From Paenibacillus sp. URB8-2 (lineage in GTDB: Bacteria > Bacillota > Bacilli > Paenibacillales > Paenibacillaceae), in contig NZ_AP023239.1 in assembly GCF_013393385.1 (NCBI RefSeq), positions 496,001 through 560,000 of the forward strand: 64,000 nt of DNA. Direction: 5' to 3'. This document shows positions 25,177-33,997 of this stretch, in pieces; within the stretch, counting starts at the first letter, position 1; each line of letters starts with the position of its first letter. A model generated the notes under the pieces. It was not told the origin of the DNA. It made no database searches and saw only the letters and a program-made list of their open reading frames with translations. The position numbers and the translations under genes were made by a program.

Positions 25177-26352
25177 TTAGGAAATCCGGTATATGCCGCG
25201 CGGGAACTTCGATGCCCAGGAAGCCCCGTCGCTGCCGACAATCGCTACATCGCCCGCAACCACATGCCCAAGGTCGGGCAGGGTGAAGTTCGGGTGCACT
25301 TCATAGACCTGGTTCTCTATTACAAGCGGAGATTCCGAATCGAAGGATTTGTCGCGATCCGCGTAGAGGAACGGTGCAATACCGGGATCGACGTAGCTGC
25401 AGCTCATCGCATGGCAGGCCTGGAAGCGGAACGGGTCTGTCGCCCGGGTATACGGGCAGTATTCGTCGATCATGGATTCCAGCACATCGCTGATGGCATG
25501 GATCGGTGTTCCCGGCACCATCTTGGCCAGCGCGGCGTCCTGCATGGCGATAATGGCGTCCGCCGTTTCCTGAAGCCGCGCCGAGGGCTCTTTGAACGTT
25601 CCGATGCGCAGCACCTGGGAGAAGTACCCGTCGAGACATGTGGTAGCGCCGATCTGGAAGCGGGAGTCCGGGCCGAGCGTTTCCGTAAGCTCGAACAGCT
25701 CGAACATTGTCTCGGCCGGGCGTTCGCCAATAGCGATCCAGCATACGGACATATCGGCCCCGAGCCGCCGGCCCAGATATTCCACGTCCGCCATAATATC
25801 GGCCCCGGTCACCCCTTTGATCGCCGCGATGCTCATGGCGTGGGCGACAAGCTTGTCCGCCAGCGCGGTCGCCTTCCGGTGCTTCTCCGCCTCGAACGGC
25901 GTCCGCTCCAGACGCTGCTTGTTGATGATCGCGTTGCCGTTCGTCACCTCATACGGCGAGAGCAGCGCGCGGAATTCCTCTGCCCGCGCAACCGTAAGAT
26001 CGAATTCGCCCGCCTGGGCGACGACTCTGCCGCGCGGGACCGCCGAAGCCAGCACTTCCTTGACCGTGCCGAACAAGTTGCCCGCCTTGACCACTTGCCC
26101 ATCATTGCCGAAGAACCGGACAAAGCCCCGGGCTCTGTTCTTGTCGCTTGTGATCAGCACAGGCGTGCCTTCGGCCGGGACGATGAGAATCGCATCCGGG
26201 TTCTGCGGCATCCAGCTCGTAAGATATCTTATGGTGCCGCCGCTTTCCCCGGCGCCGTTCCCATACACCACCAGAGCATCGATGCCGTTCTTGGCAAGGC
26301 TGGCCTTCAGAATGGACATTCTTCTGCTTGTCTCGTTGGCAGGCATAATCAT
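25177..26352 (-). CDS. M24 (creatinase/aminopeptidase P fold) protein lacking metal ligands
   Basis: A 391-aa protein with the two-domain creatinase layout: residues ~1-150 are the N-terminal domain (LTSWMPQNPDAILIVPAEG) and the rest is the pita-bread domain. The expected metal-binding Asp, Asp, His, Glu, Glu set is mostly missing: the second Asp position reads GYFSQVLRIG, the GHGIG motif is CHAMSC, VEPG has become VHPN, and the last Glu is absent. It is therefore unlikely to be a standard Xaa-Pro peptidase. Creatinase itself is metal-free, so another C-N bond hydrolysis is possible. Start ATG at 26352 follows GGAGAGG. Confidence 0.8.
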   Translation of the reverse strand: MIMPANETSRRMSILKASLAKNGIDALVVYGNGAGESGGTIRYLTSWMPQNPDAILIVPAEGTPVLITSDKNRARGFVRFFGNDGQVVKAGNLFGTVKEVLASAVPRGRVVAQAGEFDLTVARAEEFRALLSPYEVTNGNAIINKQRLERTPFEAEKHRKATALADKLVAHAMSIAAIKGVTGADIMADVEYLGRRLGADMSVCWIAIGERPAETMFELFELTETLGPDSRFQIGATTCLDGYFSQVLRIGTFKEPSARLQETADAIIAMQDAALAKMVPGTPIHAISDVLESMIDEYCPYTRATDPFRFQACHAMSCSYVDPGIAPFLYADRDKSFDSESPLVIENQVYEVHPNFTLPDLGHVVAGDVAIVGSDGASWASKFPRGIYRIS

Positions 26353-26455
26353 CTAAATTCCTCTCCTTTTACGTATTCTTTCGGGGCGTTAATCCCGTCA
26401 CCGTACTTAACGACCCGGGGCCGGAATTTACGCCGGCCCCGTTCATCAAGTCATT

Positions 26456-28021
26456 TTATTTCAGCGTAGAGTTGTAGATGTCCAGCAGTTTGTCCACGCC
26501 TTTGGCATGAATTTCTTTCACATAGCTGTCCCATTCCTGATCGATGGACATTTTTCCGTACACGAACTGTTCCTGCATTTTGGCGTAGTAGTCGTTGACG
26601 CCCGCAATCATCAGACTTTCCTCGTCCTTCTGATCGGTACTGAGCTTCGGCACCTTGGCGGCCAGCGTAAACCAGTTGTTCTTATTGGCCTCTTCGGTAT
26701 ACTTCTCGAAATCTTCGTTGCCGAGAATCGTCGCGAACCATTTGAACGGCCACACCAGGGTAAAGGAGCCGTTGGCCGATCCGATATCCCACAGCGCCCT
26801 ATTCAGGTTCTCCGACTGCTTCATTTTATCCGTGAATTCTTTCTTGCCGTCTTCTTTTACAACGTACGAATCGCCTTCGATTCCCCATGTCAGCAGGTCG
26901 ATGCCTTCATCGCTATACAGGTAGTCGGCGAACTTCAGCAAGTCTTCAAAATAAGGCTTGTTCGCGGCGCTTGCCGGAATAACGGTGCCGCGATCGATAC
27001 GGGTACCAGCAAGCGCCTTTTCTCCGGCTGGACCGGCGATAGGCGGGAGCATGGCCATCTTGAACTCCGGACCAGTGTTCTTCTTGCCCAGCAGATTGAT
27101 ATTGCTGATTTCCTCGCCGTTCCAGAAGAAATAGAACATGCTCTTGCTGGTGGAGAGCTTCTGGTGCATCTGATCGTAATTGGAAGTGAATAATTCCGGG
27201 TCCGCTAGACCTTCCTTGATCAGCTTGTTTAAATAAGAGACATACTTCTTGTAGTTTTCGCTGGTGTAGATATACTCGTATTTTCCGGTTTGCTCGTTGA
27301 AGATAAAACCTTTATAGCTCGGCTCAATGCCCCAGGCGGCGCCCCACATGCTCCGCAGATCGTCTGCGCTTGTGCCCGTGAACGGATAGCTGCCCGGATT
27401 CATTTCCTTCATTTTCTTGAGTACCGTGTACAGCTCATCGGTGTTCGTCGGCGCTTTTAGACCGTATTTTTCAAGCAGGTCCGTCCGGATCATCGGCGAG
27501 CGGTTATAGCTTGCGGACTGGGTCAGGAAAGGAAGCACATACAGCTTTCCATCCGGAGACTTCCAGTTCTCCAACTCGTCCTCCATCTTGAATTCCTCAA
27601 TTCTCTTTTTGAGGTTCGGCAATTTGTCCATGTAATCGCTGATCGGGAGAAGAACGCCGGTGCCTCCAAGCTCAAGCACATTGGACTGGTTAATGTTCGT
27701 CACCAAATCGGGAATCTTGTCCGAGCTGAGGACGATTTTGGCCTTGCTCTGATAATCCGACTCGGGCACGACCTGCAGGTCCAGCTTCACGTTGGTGCGT
27801 GCTTGAAGTTCTTTATATATGGGCCAGTCCTTGTTGAACGGGGACCCCGATTCGGAATACAGCATCGTCAACGTTACCGGTCCGCCGCCCTCTTTTGCCG
27901 CGTCCGCGCTTCCGGATTGATTTGAGCTGTTACCGCAAGCCGCAAGCGGAATGGCTACCAGCAGGGAAAGAGCGGTAAGCCTCGACCATACACCGAATCT
28001 TTTGATTGACATCTTCTCCAT
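26456..28021 (-). CDS. extracellular solute-binding lipoprotein of an LplA-like ABC importer
   Basis: A 521-aa lipoprotein: basic N-terminus, hydrophobic core and lipobox LAAC (Cys near 29), then an acidic Gly/Ser linker. The body matches the large family-1 sugar-binding proteins of Paenibacillus (TMLYSESGSPFNKDWPIYKEL near the start, AGTRIDRGTVIPASAANKPYFEDLLKF in the middle, GIEGDSYV near 410). It binds an oligosaccharide outside the membrane. The permeases are encoded directly upstream in the operon. No ATPase gene is present, so a shared MsmX-type ATPase is expected. Confidence 0.9.
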   Translation of the reverse strand: MEKMSIKRFGVWSRLTALSLLVAIPLAACGNSSNQSGSADAAKEGGGPVTLTMLYSESGSPFNKDWPIYKELQARTNVKLDLQVVPESDYQSKAKIVLSSDKIPDLVTNINQSNVLELGGTGVLLPISDYMDKLPNLKKRIEEFKMEDELENWKSPDGKLYVLPFLTQSASYNRSPMIRTDLLEKYGLKAPTNTDELYTVLKKMKEMNPGSYPFTGTSADDLRSMWGAAWGIEPSYKGFIFNEQTGKYEYIYTSENYKKYVSYLNKLIKEGLADPELFTSNYDQMHQKLSTSKSMFYFFWNGEEISNINLLGKKNTGPEFKMAMLPPIAGPAGEKALAGTRIDRGTVIPASAANKPYFEDLLKFADYLYSDEGIDLLTWGIEGDSYVVKEDGKKEFTDKMKQSENLNRALWDIGSANGSFTLVWPFKWFATILGNEDFEKYTEEANKNNWFTLAAKVPKLSTDQKDEESLMIAGVNDYYAKMQEQFVYGKMSIDQEWDSYVKEIHAKGVDKLLDIYNSTLK

Positions 28022-28045
28022 AAATCATCATGCCTCCTAATGGAA

Positions 28046-28918
28046 TTATCCTTTAACCGCTCCGAGCAGAACGCCCTTGGTAAAATGTCTCTGGACGAAT
28101 GGAATGACGCAAAAAATGGGCAATGTTGTCGCCATGATGGCCGCGGATTGCAGGGAGGCCGTAGACAGCTTCTCCAGATTGGTTCCCGCCAAAGCGCCGT
28201 TCACCAGATTGGCCCCGTCCAGAATGTTCCGGACGATCAGCATGATCGGGTACTTGTCCGGGCTGTTCAAATAAATCAGCGAGTTAAACCAGTTGTTCCA
28301 AAACATCACGACCAGGAATAGGCACATGGTGGCCATGATGGTCTTGGATAGCGGAAGAACGATCCTAAACAAAATCTGAATCGGATTCAGACCGTCGATT
28401 AACGCGGACTCTTCAAGGTTATCCGGAAAGCTCTGAAAGAAATTAATCATGATCATCAGAAAATACGGCACAATGCCGAAAGGCAGCACGATGGCCCACA
28501 GCGTATCCAGCAGCCCCAGCCCTTTAACCAGCATATAGGTCGGAATCAGGCCGCCGTTGAAAAACATCGTCAGCATGATCAGCCAGATCATCACTTTCCG
28601 CCCTTTGATGGGCTTGGATAACGGGTAGGCACAGATCGTCAGCATGAAGATGCCGAAGGCGGTTCCGACTCCCGTCTGCACGATGGCATTCCAGAAGCCT
28701 CTTAGAATGCTGGGGTGCTGAAAAATAAACTTGTAGGCCTCCACATTGAATCCAATGGGAAGAAACTTGACTTTCCCGCTTGTATTCGCAGGCGAATCGC
28801 TGAAGGAAACGGCCAGCAGATGAAGAAAAGGCAGCATGACACCGCAGATGACCAGGGCCATGAACAGGAAGTTGATGACCGAGAACACCCTGAATTCCAA
28901 TGTTTTTCGATAATGCAT
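28046..28918 (-). CDS. carbohydrate ABC transporter permease, LplC-like
   Basis: A 290-aa inner membrane permease with six helices and the EAA-type loop DNLEESALIDGLNPIQIL near residue 190. The N-terminus (TLEFRVFSVINFLFMALV) and C-terminus (HFTKGVLLGAVKG) are typical of the LplC/YtcP branch of MalG-type permeases. It pairs with the LplB-like permease 25 bp upstream. Start ATG with GGAAGGAGG. Confidence 0.93.
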   Translation of the reverse strand: MHYRKTLEFRVFSVINFLFMALVICGVMLPFLHLLAVSFSDSPANTSGKVKFLPIGFNVEAYKFIFQHPSILRGFWNAIVQTGVGTAFGIFMLTICAYPLSKPIKGRKVMIWLIMLTMFFNGGLIPTYMLVKGLGLLDTLWAIVLPFGIVPYFLMIMINFFQSFPDNLEESALIDGLNPIQILFRIVLPLSKTIMATMCLFLVVMFWNNWFNSLIYLNSPDKYPIMLIVRNILDGANLVNGALAGTNLEKLSTASLQSAAIMATTLPIFCVIPFVQRHFTKGVLLGAVKG

Positions 28919-28943
28919 GAAAGGACCTCCTTCCCGGGTGCAA

Positions 28944-29909
28944 TTAATAAAGCGAGTAGCGGGTTACCTTTTTGGAAAGGTAATTGGTTACAATGACGAT
29001 CACAAGCCCGAGAACCCCGCTGAACAACCCGACAGCCGTCGCATAGCTGTAGTTGCTGCTTTCCAGACCCATCCGGTAGACGAAGGTTTCGATCACGTCG
29101 CTTACCTGGGAATTACTTGGCGTATACATCAGCAGCACTTTTTCAAACGCAACAGTCATTAATTGCCCAAGCGATAAAATATAGACGACGACGATCGTGG
29201 GCATGATTTGCGGTATGGTAACATGAATGATTTGCTTCAGCCGTCCCGCGCCATCCACTTCAGCGGCTTCATATAGCTGGGGATCGATCGAAGAGATGGC
29301 GGCGAAAAAGATAATCGAGTTCCACCCGGTGTACTGCCAGACTTCAGAAGAAATATACAGGGAACGGAACCATCCGGGTTCATTCATGAAGAAGATTGGA
29401 TCAATCCCGATTAGCCCCAGCGCCTTGTTGATCAGGCCGTAGGTTGGCGACAGCAGCTCCTTCATTAAGCCGATGACGACGACGATCGAGATGAAATTGG
29501 GGAAATAAGAGATCGTCTGGACTGCGCTGCGAAGCTTTCTCGACTTAATCTCATTAACGAGCAGGGCGAACAGAATGGCAACCGGAACCGTAATGAGCAG
29601 ATGATAGAAGCTCAGAAGCCAGGTGTTCTTAAAAGCCACCCAGAAATTAGGGTCCCGAAGAAACAGCTTGAAATATTTCAAACCGACCCATTCTTCGCCA
29701 TAGATGGACCCGCCGGGAACATACCTGCGAAAAGCGAGCACGTTGCCGACGATCGGACCGTAACGGAAGACAACAAAATACAAGATCGGAAGGATTAGAA
29801 GGATGTAGTAATGAATATTTCTTCTAAAATAGACTCCTAAACTTATACGCCTCATTCCTTTCTGTTTGATGACCAAGCTTTTCTTTTCCTTCGCTATGGT
29901 GTTTTCCAT
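28944..29909 (-). CDS. carbohydrate ABC transporter permease, LplB-like
   Basis: A 321-aa permease: a basic cytoplasmic N-terminus of about 30 residues, then six helices and the EAA loop YEAAEVDGAGRLKQI near 235. It ends in VTRYSLY, common in the LplB/YteP branch. It is the first gene of the minus-strand operon and is divergent from the AraC-type regulator. The 250-bp divergent region contains repeated ATGTCACA elements. Confidence 0.93.
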   Translation of the reverse strand: MENTIAKEKKSLVIKQKGMRRISLGVYFRRNIHYYILLILPILYFVVFRYGPIVGNVLAFRRYVPGGSIYGEEWVGLKYFKLFLRDPNFWVAFKNTWLLSFYHLLITVPVAILFALLVNEIKSRKLRSAVQTISYFPNFISIVVVIGLMKELLSPTYGLINKALGLIGIDPIFFMNEPGWFRSLYISSEVWQYTGWNSIIFFAAISSIDPQLYEAAEVDGAGRLKQIIHVTIPQIMPTIVVVYILSLGQLMTVAFEKVLLMYTPSNSQVSDVIETFVYRMGLESSNYSYATAVGLFSGVLGLVIVIVTNYLSKKVTRYSLY

Positions 29910-29995
29910 TTGCGATCATCCCCTTTCTTGGCTGCTGCCCACACCCTTATTAAAAGCCACAAGGTCGTTCCGGCGAAACAGACAGTTCCGACATG

Positions 29996-30098
29996 ATGTC
30001 ACAAAAATTGACCTGATTTACCGTTTGTTCAGTGTACAAAAATGATATATGTCTCATTTATCGCCCTTATGCGTCATATTATGTCACATTTTGTTGAC
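29996..30098. promoter_or_regulatory. direct repeats in the divergent lplB-araC region
   Basis: ATGTCACA followed after 4-5 bases by TTGAC occurs at 29996-30012 and again at 30081-30098, an 85-86-bp offset. The second copy overlaps the -35 of the araC-type promoter. They are candidate binding sites for the AraC-type regulator. Confidence 0.5.
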
Positions 30099-30123
30099 AG
30101 ATCAATCTTTTTGAGGACATAAT
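30094..30123 (+). promoter_or_regulatory. promoter of the AraC-type regulator gene
   Basis: TTGACA at 30094-30099 and CATAAT at 30118-30123, spacing 18 bp, 37 bp before the ATG. Confidence 0.6.
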
Positions 30124-30159
30124 ATAACCTAACTTATCTTCAGGGGGTAGAAATTACAG

Positions 30160-32508
30160 ATGCTGAAGATTACGCGTTCATTGATGAAGGGGGCTTTTCG
30201 GAGTTTACTGTACCGTTTTTTCTTTTTCTTCCTCGTCGTCTCTCTGCTGATTCAATTGATCAACCTGATCACGTATCGGGTCAATTTATGGTATTTCGAA
30301 TCCGAATTGGAGCAGAATTACAATAAATCTCTGTCCAATATAGCGGACGGCCTGAATAACGTGTTTACGGGCATCTATAACTCCAATTATCTTCTTTCTC
30401 TGGATACGGACGTCATGCAGCTGTTCTCCTCCGGTTTCAGTGTCGACGATCCATCCCAATATGCCGTGGTTTCCCAAACCATCCGTTCCCTGAGCCGAAT
30501 TAGCCGTATGGGCGAATATGTAGACAGCGTATTTATTTATAAAAAGAACAATGATCTCATCATCAGTGATCAGGGAACCTATTCCGCCGCAGATTTTTTT
30601 GGGAGAAAAAACGCCCTCGAACAATACCCGAAGCCGTTCTGGGAAAATTACGGGTCACAGACCCGGCCCTTTCAGATTCTCCCGCCTTCCAGGTCGAGCT
30701 CGCGGAACGGCGCGTATATCCTTCCGATCGTTCAGACGGCCATTGCCGAATACCGGTCCAATGATTTGTATGTAATCAATCTAAAAGTCGATCCGATTAT
30801 CGAGTCGCTCGTCAGCTCCAAGCTGACTCCGAACAGTATGCTGTTTATTGTGGATGACAGTCAGCAGCTGATCGCGTCCACCGAAATGAATGAGCCGAGG
30901 GAAGAGATTCGGGATTTTGTCAAGCAGTTCCAGTCTTCCGGCTCGCACGTTGTGAGAACGGCGGTAGGGCAGAGGGACATGCTGGCGATTCAGACGAGCA
31001 CCCGTTTTGTGTTCAAAAACCTGAATATGATCGCCTTGGTTCCCGAATCGGATATCCGCGACACCATGAAGCACGTTAAGTATTGGGGAGTGACGCTGTC
31101 GTTGATCGCGCTTGTGCTGTCGATTCTTCTGTCCTTCCTGTTCAGTAGGAAGCTGTATGCGCCGATTCAATCCCTTATTGCCAAAATATCGCCCTCCGCC
31201 GAGCCGGCTGCCGATGAGTACAAGGTGCTGGACCGGGAAATTCACCGGATGATGGATAATATGGATCTATTGAGCAATAGTCTGACCTCGATCTCGCCGC
31301 TCGCTTTGGAGCAGTGGATCGTGCGGATGCTGCGGTATAGCCGGATTCCGGGTGAACAAGAGATCGCCTCTTTTCTGGGGAAATGCGGAATCACGTTCAA
31401 GCACGAGCATTTCGCCGCGGCGCTGATCCGGACCAAATTCACGAAAGCCTTCTATATGGATTACAGTAACGCAGAGCAGAATGCGTATTACGACAAAATG
31501 GCAGGCCTGCTCAAGGCGCATACTTTGGCGGAATATCAGAGCCTTTTGGTCGAGATCGAATCGAATGTATTCTGTCTGCTGGTTAATCTTCCACAGGATG
31601 CGGACCGGCATGAACTGACGAGTTATTTTGAGACGATGTTCAGTCTGTTCCGCCATGACGAAATCATGCATGATATGTTTATCGGGATGGGGGATATTCA
31701 CCGGGGCTTCGAAGGACTTCAGGAGTCGTATCTGGAAGCGATGAAAGCGATGTGGCGTCTGTCGCCTTTCGAGAATAAGCGGCTGCACTACTATCAGAAG
31801 GAAGATGAAGAGTCGGTAACCATCCTGCTGGGGACGAATGACGATAAAAAAATATTCAACCTGCTGGCGTCTGTCAAGCGGGAGGAGCTGTTCGAGCTGC
31901 TGGAGAAGGTCATCCGGAACCATGTGTCGATGGGGCTGAGCGATTTTACGATAAAAGAGCTGTACATGCATCTCTTCGTGATCGGTTCGCAGGTGCTCAA
32001 GCATAAGGATAAGACGCTGCCCGAAGCGACGTACCGGGAATATATCCGCATAATCCTGTCCGAGCATCCCCTGTCGGTGGACGGCATGACGGAATTCATT
32101 TACGGCTATTTCAACAAAATCATGGATACGATCGAGCCGAAGGCGGACAAGCTGGAATCGCTGGCCTTCAAGCCTTTCATCGACGCCAATTATCCGGAGG
32201 ATATTCATCTGGAGCTGCTGGCCGACAAGTTCCATACGACTCCGAACTATATGTCCCGTCTGCTGAAGAAGGAGCTCGGGCAACCGTTCAACCAATATTT
32301 GCAGGAGCTGCGGGTGCAGAAAGCGAAGGAACTGCTGGCGGGCTCCACAATGCTGATTCAGGACATTTGGGCGTCGGTCGGCTTTAACAACCGAAACACC
32401 TTTATCCGCGCTTTCCGCAAAATCGAGGGGATTTCCCCGATGGAATACCGTCTCCAGCATGCGCCGAACCCGGAAGAGGGCGGGCTTGAGGAGACGGAGG
32501 GTGAATAG
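30160..32508 (+). CDS. membrane-bound AraC-family transcriptional regulator
   Basis: A 782-aa one-component regulator. A hydrophobic segment at about 15-40 and a second at about 310-330 bound an extracellular sensor domain of about 270 residues (Cache-like position). A central cytoplasmic region with GGDEF-remnant-like layout follows, and the C-terminal ~100 residues are two AraC helix-turn-helices (LELLADKFHTTPNYMSRLLKKE and VGFNNRNTFIRAFRK). This YtdP-like architecture is common next to Lpl-type importers in Paenibacillus. It is expected to control the divergent uptake operon in response to an external sugar. Confidence 0.9.
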   Translation: MLKITRSLMKGAFRSLLYRFFFFFLVVSLLIQLINLITYRVNLWYFESELEQNYNKSLSNIADGLNNVFTGIYNSNYLLSLDTDVMQLFSSGFSVDDPSQYAVVSQTIRSLSRISRMGEYVDSVFIYKKNNDLIISDQGTYSAADFFGRKNALEQYPKPFWENYGSQTRPFQILPPSRSSSRNGAYILPIVQTAIAEYRSNDLYVINLKVDPIIESLVSSKLTPNSMLFIVDDSQQLIASTEMNEPREEIRDFVKQFQSSGSHVVRTAVGQRDMLAIQTSTRFVFKNLNMIALVPESDIRDTMKHVKYWGVTLSLIALVLSILLSFLFSRKLYAPIQSLIAKISPSAEPAADEYKVLDREIHRMMDNMDLLSNSLTSISPLALEQWIVRMLRYSRIPGEQEIASFLGKCGITFKHEHFAAALIRTKFTKAFYMDYSNAEQNAYYDKMAGLLKAHTLAEYQSLLVEIESNVFCLLVNLPQDADRHELTSYFETMFSLFRHDEIMHDMFIGMGDIHRGFEGLQESYLEAMKAMWRLSPFENKRLHYYQKEDEESVTILLGTNDDKKIFNLLASVKREELFELLEKVIRNHVSMGLSDFTIKELYMHLFVIGSQVLKHKDKTLPEATYREYIRIILSEHPLSVDGMTEFIYGYFNKIMDTIEPKADKLESLAFKPFIDANYPEDIHLELLADKFHTTPNYMSRLLKKELGQPFNQYLQELRVQKAKELLAGSTMLIQDIWASVGFNNRNTFIRAFRKIEGISPMEYRLQHAPNPEEGGLEETEGE

Positions 32509-32575
32509 GGGGGAGCAGCGATCCGAAAAAAGAAGCTGGGAAGTTTGCAGGCTTCCGGGGCTATAGATCAAAACA

Positions 32576-32630
32576 AACAGACTGCTCTTTAAGTGGAACT
32601 AGCCACTTAAAGAGCAGTCTGTTGTTGTTT
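32576..32630 (+). terminator. intrinsic terminator after the AraC-type gene
   Basis: A 20-21-bp near-perfect stem (arms 32576-32596 and 32603-32623) with a 6-nt loop, followed by GTTGTTTTC. Confidence 0.85.
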
Positions 32631-32802
32631 TCGCGCCGGGCCGGGGGATCTAAAGTTCGGGTGCCCATGCCGCTATCGGGGTTAGGTACCCCGTACAGCT
32701 ACCGCTGCGCCGGTCCTTCACGGCCGCGGGCACCTCCCGGCTCCTCCCGTCTACTGCCGACAAAATGAGGCCGGCACTGTCTATTGGGTATGCTGCTTTC
32801 GG

Positions 32803-33378
32803 TTAACCCCGCTTGCGGGAGAGGGCTGTTTGTCCCTCCACATAGTCGGCGTAATCCGCCGCATACTTCTCGAGCTGTTCGTCGGTCACTTCGCGAATTC
32901 CGCCCACAGCAAAGGGCGGCAGGTAGATCATTCCGGCCAGGTTGGCGGTCTGCTGGAACGGCCGCAGCAGCTCGCTGTAAGAGTAATTATGGAATCCTCC
33001 GGCTTGGTACATGCTCTCCGCGCCGCCCGATGAGATGGCAATGAGGAGTTCCTTGCCATTCAGCTTATCGCCGCCTCTGCCGTGCGCGAAGCCGAGCTCA
33101 AGTACTTCATCCATCCATTTTTTCAGCAAGGAAGGCGAGCTGTACCAGAACAACGGGAATTGAAACACGATACGGTCATGAGACGTCAACAGCGCCTGCT
33201 CGCGGGCGACGTCGATCTTTTCGTCCTGATAAGTCTCGTACAGCCGGTGAATGGTAACGTTGCCTCTTCGTTCAAGCTCGGCCGCGAGCCTTTTGTTAAT
33301 CCGGGATGAATCCAAATCCGGATGCGCAACGATTACGAGTGTTGCGGCGCTGCCGGACGGGGTGGAACGGTTGGACAT
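32803..33378 (-). CDS. NAD(P)H-dependent oxidoreductase, flavodoxin-like
   Basis: A 191-aa flavodoxin-fold quinone reductase of the NQO1/KefF/YwrO family: VIVAHPDLDSSRINKRL (FMN phosphate loop), FQFPLFWYSSPSLLKKWMDEV (flavin contact) and AISSGG near residue 112. It reduces quinones or electrophiles with NAD(P)H in the cytoplasm. The ATG follows AAAGGAGTT. An arsR-family gene lies upstream on the same strand and a 12-bp inverted repeat sits in the gap, so the enzyme is probably induced through that regulator. Confidence 0.88.
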   Translation of the reverse strand: MSNRSTPSGSAATLVIVAHPDLDSSRINKRLAAELERRGNVTIHRLYETYQDEKIDVAREQALLTSHDRIVFQFPLFWYSSPSLLKKWMDEVLELGFAHGRGGDKLNGKELLIAISSGGAESMYQAGGFHNYSYSELLRPFQQTANLAGMIYLPPFAVGGIREVTDEQLEKYAADYADYVEGQTALSRKRG

Positions 33379-33404
33379 GAGAACAACTCCTTTTTTTGGA
33401 TGTG

Positions 33405-33471
33405 GATAATTCGAGAAATGTCGATTTGTTAGTTAAAAATAAAAATATTCAGTTACAAATCTCGAATTATC
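33405..33471. promoter_or_regulatory. 12-bp inverted repeat upstream of the oxidoreductase gene
   Basis: GATAATTCGAGA (33405-33416) and TCTCGAATTATC (33460-33471) are perfect complements 43 nt apart in AT-rich DNA. This could be a pair of operator half-sites or a large RNA hairpin in the leader. Confidence 0.5.
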
Positions 33472-33526
33472 GATTTATTTTATATATAAAAACTGAATTC
33501 AACGGGTTGAATCCAGTCCTTATGAT

Positions 33527-33838
33527 TTAAAGGTCGTGCTGAATGTAGGAAGCAATTTCTTTGATTGCCTCTTCATCTCTTCTATAATATGTCCATTTGC
33601 CCAGCCGAGTCGCATGTACGAGTCCCGCCCGCTGCAGAACGGATAAATATTGAGATGTAGTCGATTGGGTCATATTCAGTTTCGATGTAATCTGGCTGAC
33701 GCATACCCCAACCTCGATAAGATCTACGCCTCCCTGGGGGCCAAAATGGGCTTTCGGATCTTTTAACCATTCCAAGATTTGAAGACGCGCTTCATTAGAC
33801 AGTGCTTTGAATACTTCAATGGGGTCAATTGGCTTCAT
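33527..33838 (-). CDS. ArsR-family transcriptional regulator
   Basis: A 103-aa winged-helix repressor: PIEVFKALSNEARLQILEWL (helix 1-2) and GVCVSQITSKLNMTQSTTSQYLSVLQRAGLV (recognition helices), then a wing with RLGKWTYYRRDE. The usual ArsR metal box (ELCVCDL) is replaced by VGVCVSQI, so it need not sense metals. The ATG at 33838 is chosen because a consensus promoter places the transcription start at or next to it; the ATG at 33847 lies inside the -10 box. Probable target: its own promoter and the oxidoreductase gene downstream. Confidence 0.85.
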   Translation of the reverse strand: MKPIDPIEVFKALSNEARLQILEWLKDPKAHFGPQGGVDLIEVGVCVSQITSKLNMTQSTTSQYLSVLQRAGLVHATRLGKWTYYRRDEEAIKEIASYIQHDL

Positions 33839-33845
33839 GTAAACC

Positions 33846-33874
33846 ATTATATCGACGTTTTGCGATATGTCAAC
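33846..33874 (-). promoter_or_regulatory. arsR promoter with operator in the spacer
   Basis: On the minus strand, TTGACA (33874-33869), a 17-bp spacer and TATAAT (33851-33846) are all consensus. The palindrome ATATCG-N8-CGATAT (33849-33868) fills the spacer, suggesting autorepression. The predicted start lies about 7 nt after the -10, at the ATG itself. Confidence 0.78.
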
Positions 33875-33907
33875 GGTTATGCCAACACAGATATTTTGTT
33901 CCACTTA

Positions 33908-33958
33908 TTGACAATGGAAAAATAAGGACATATACTGTGTATATAGATATATACAGTA
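33908..33958 (+). promoter_or_regulatory. promoter and operator of the GntR-controlled ABC module
   Basis: TTGACA (33908-33913), 17 bp, TATACT (33931-33936). An inverted repeat with outer arms TACTGT (33933-33938) and ACAGTA (33953-33958) and an AT-rich TATATA centre covers the -10 and start region. This is the type of site used by YtrA-like GntR repressors. Confidence 0.72.
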
Positions 33959-33997
33959 ATCACACATAATCACTTGATTAAAGCGAGGTTAACCTTT

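Noticed and set aside
25147-26469. A 440-residue plus-strand open frame
   Set aside because: Opposite the M24-like gene, whose family match is clear. The frame is an effect of GC-rich codon use.
31267-32571. A 434-residue minus-strand open frame
   Set aside because: Antisense to the AraC-type regulator whose domains are unambiguous.
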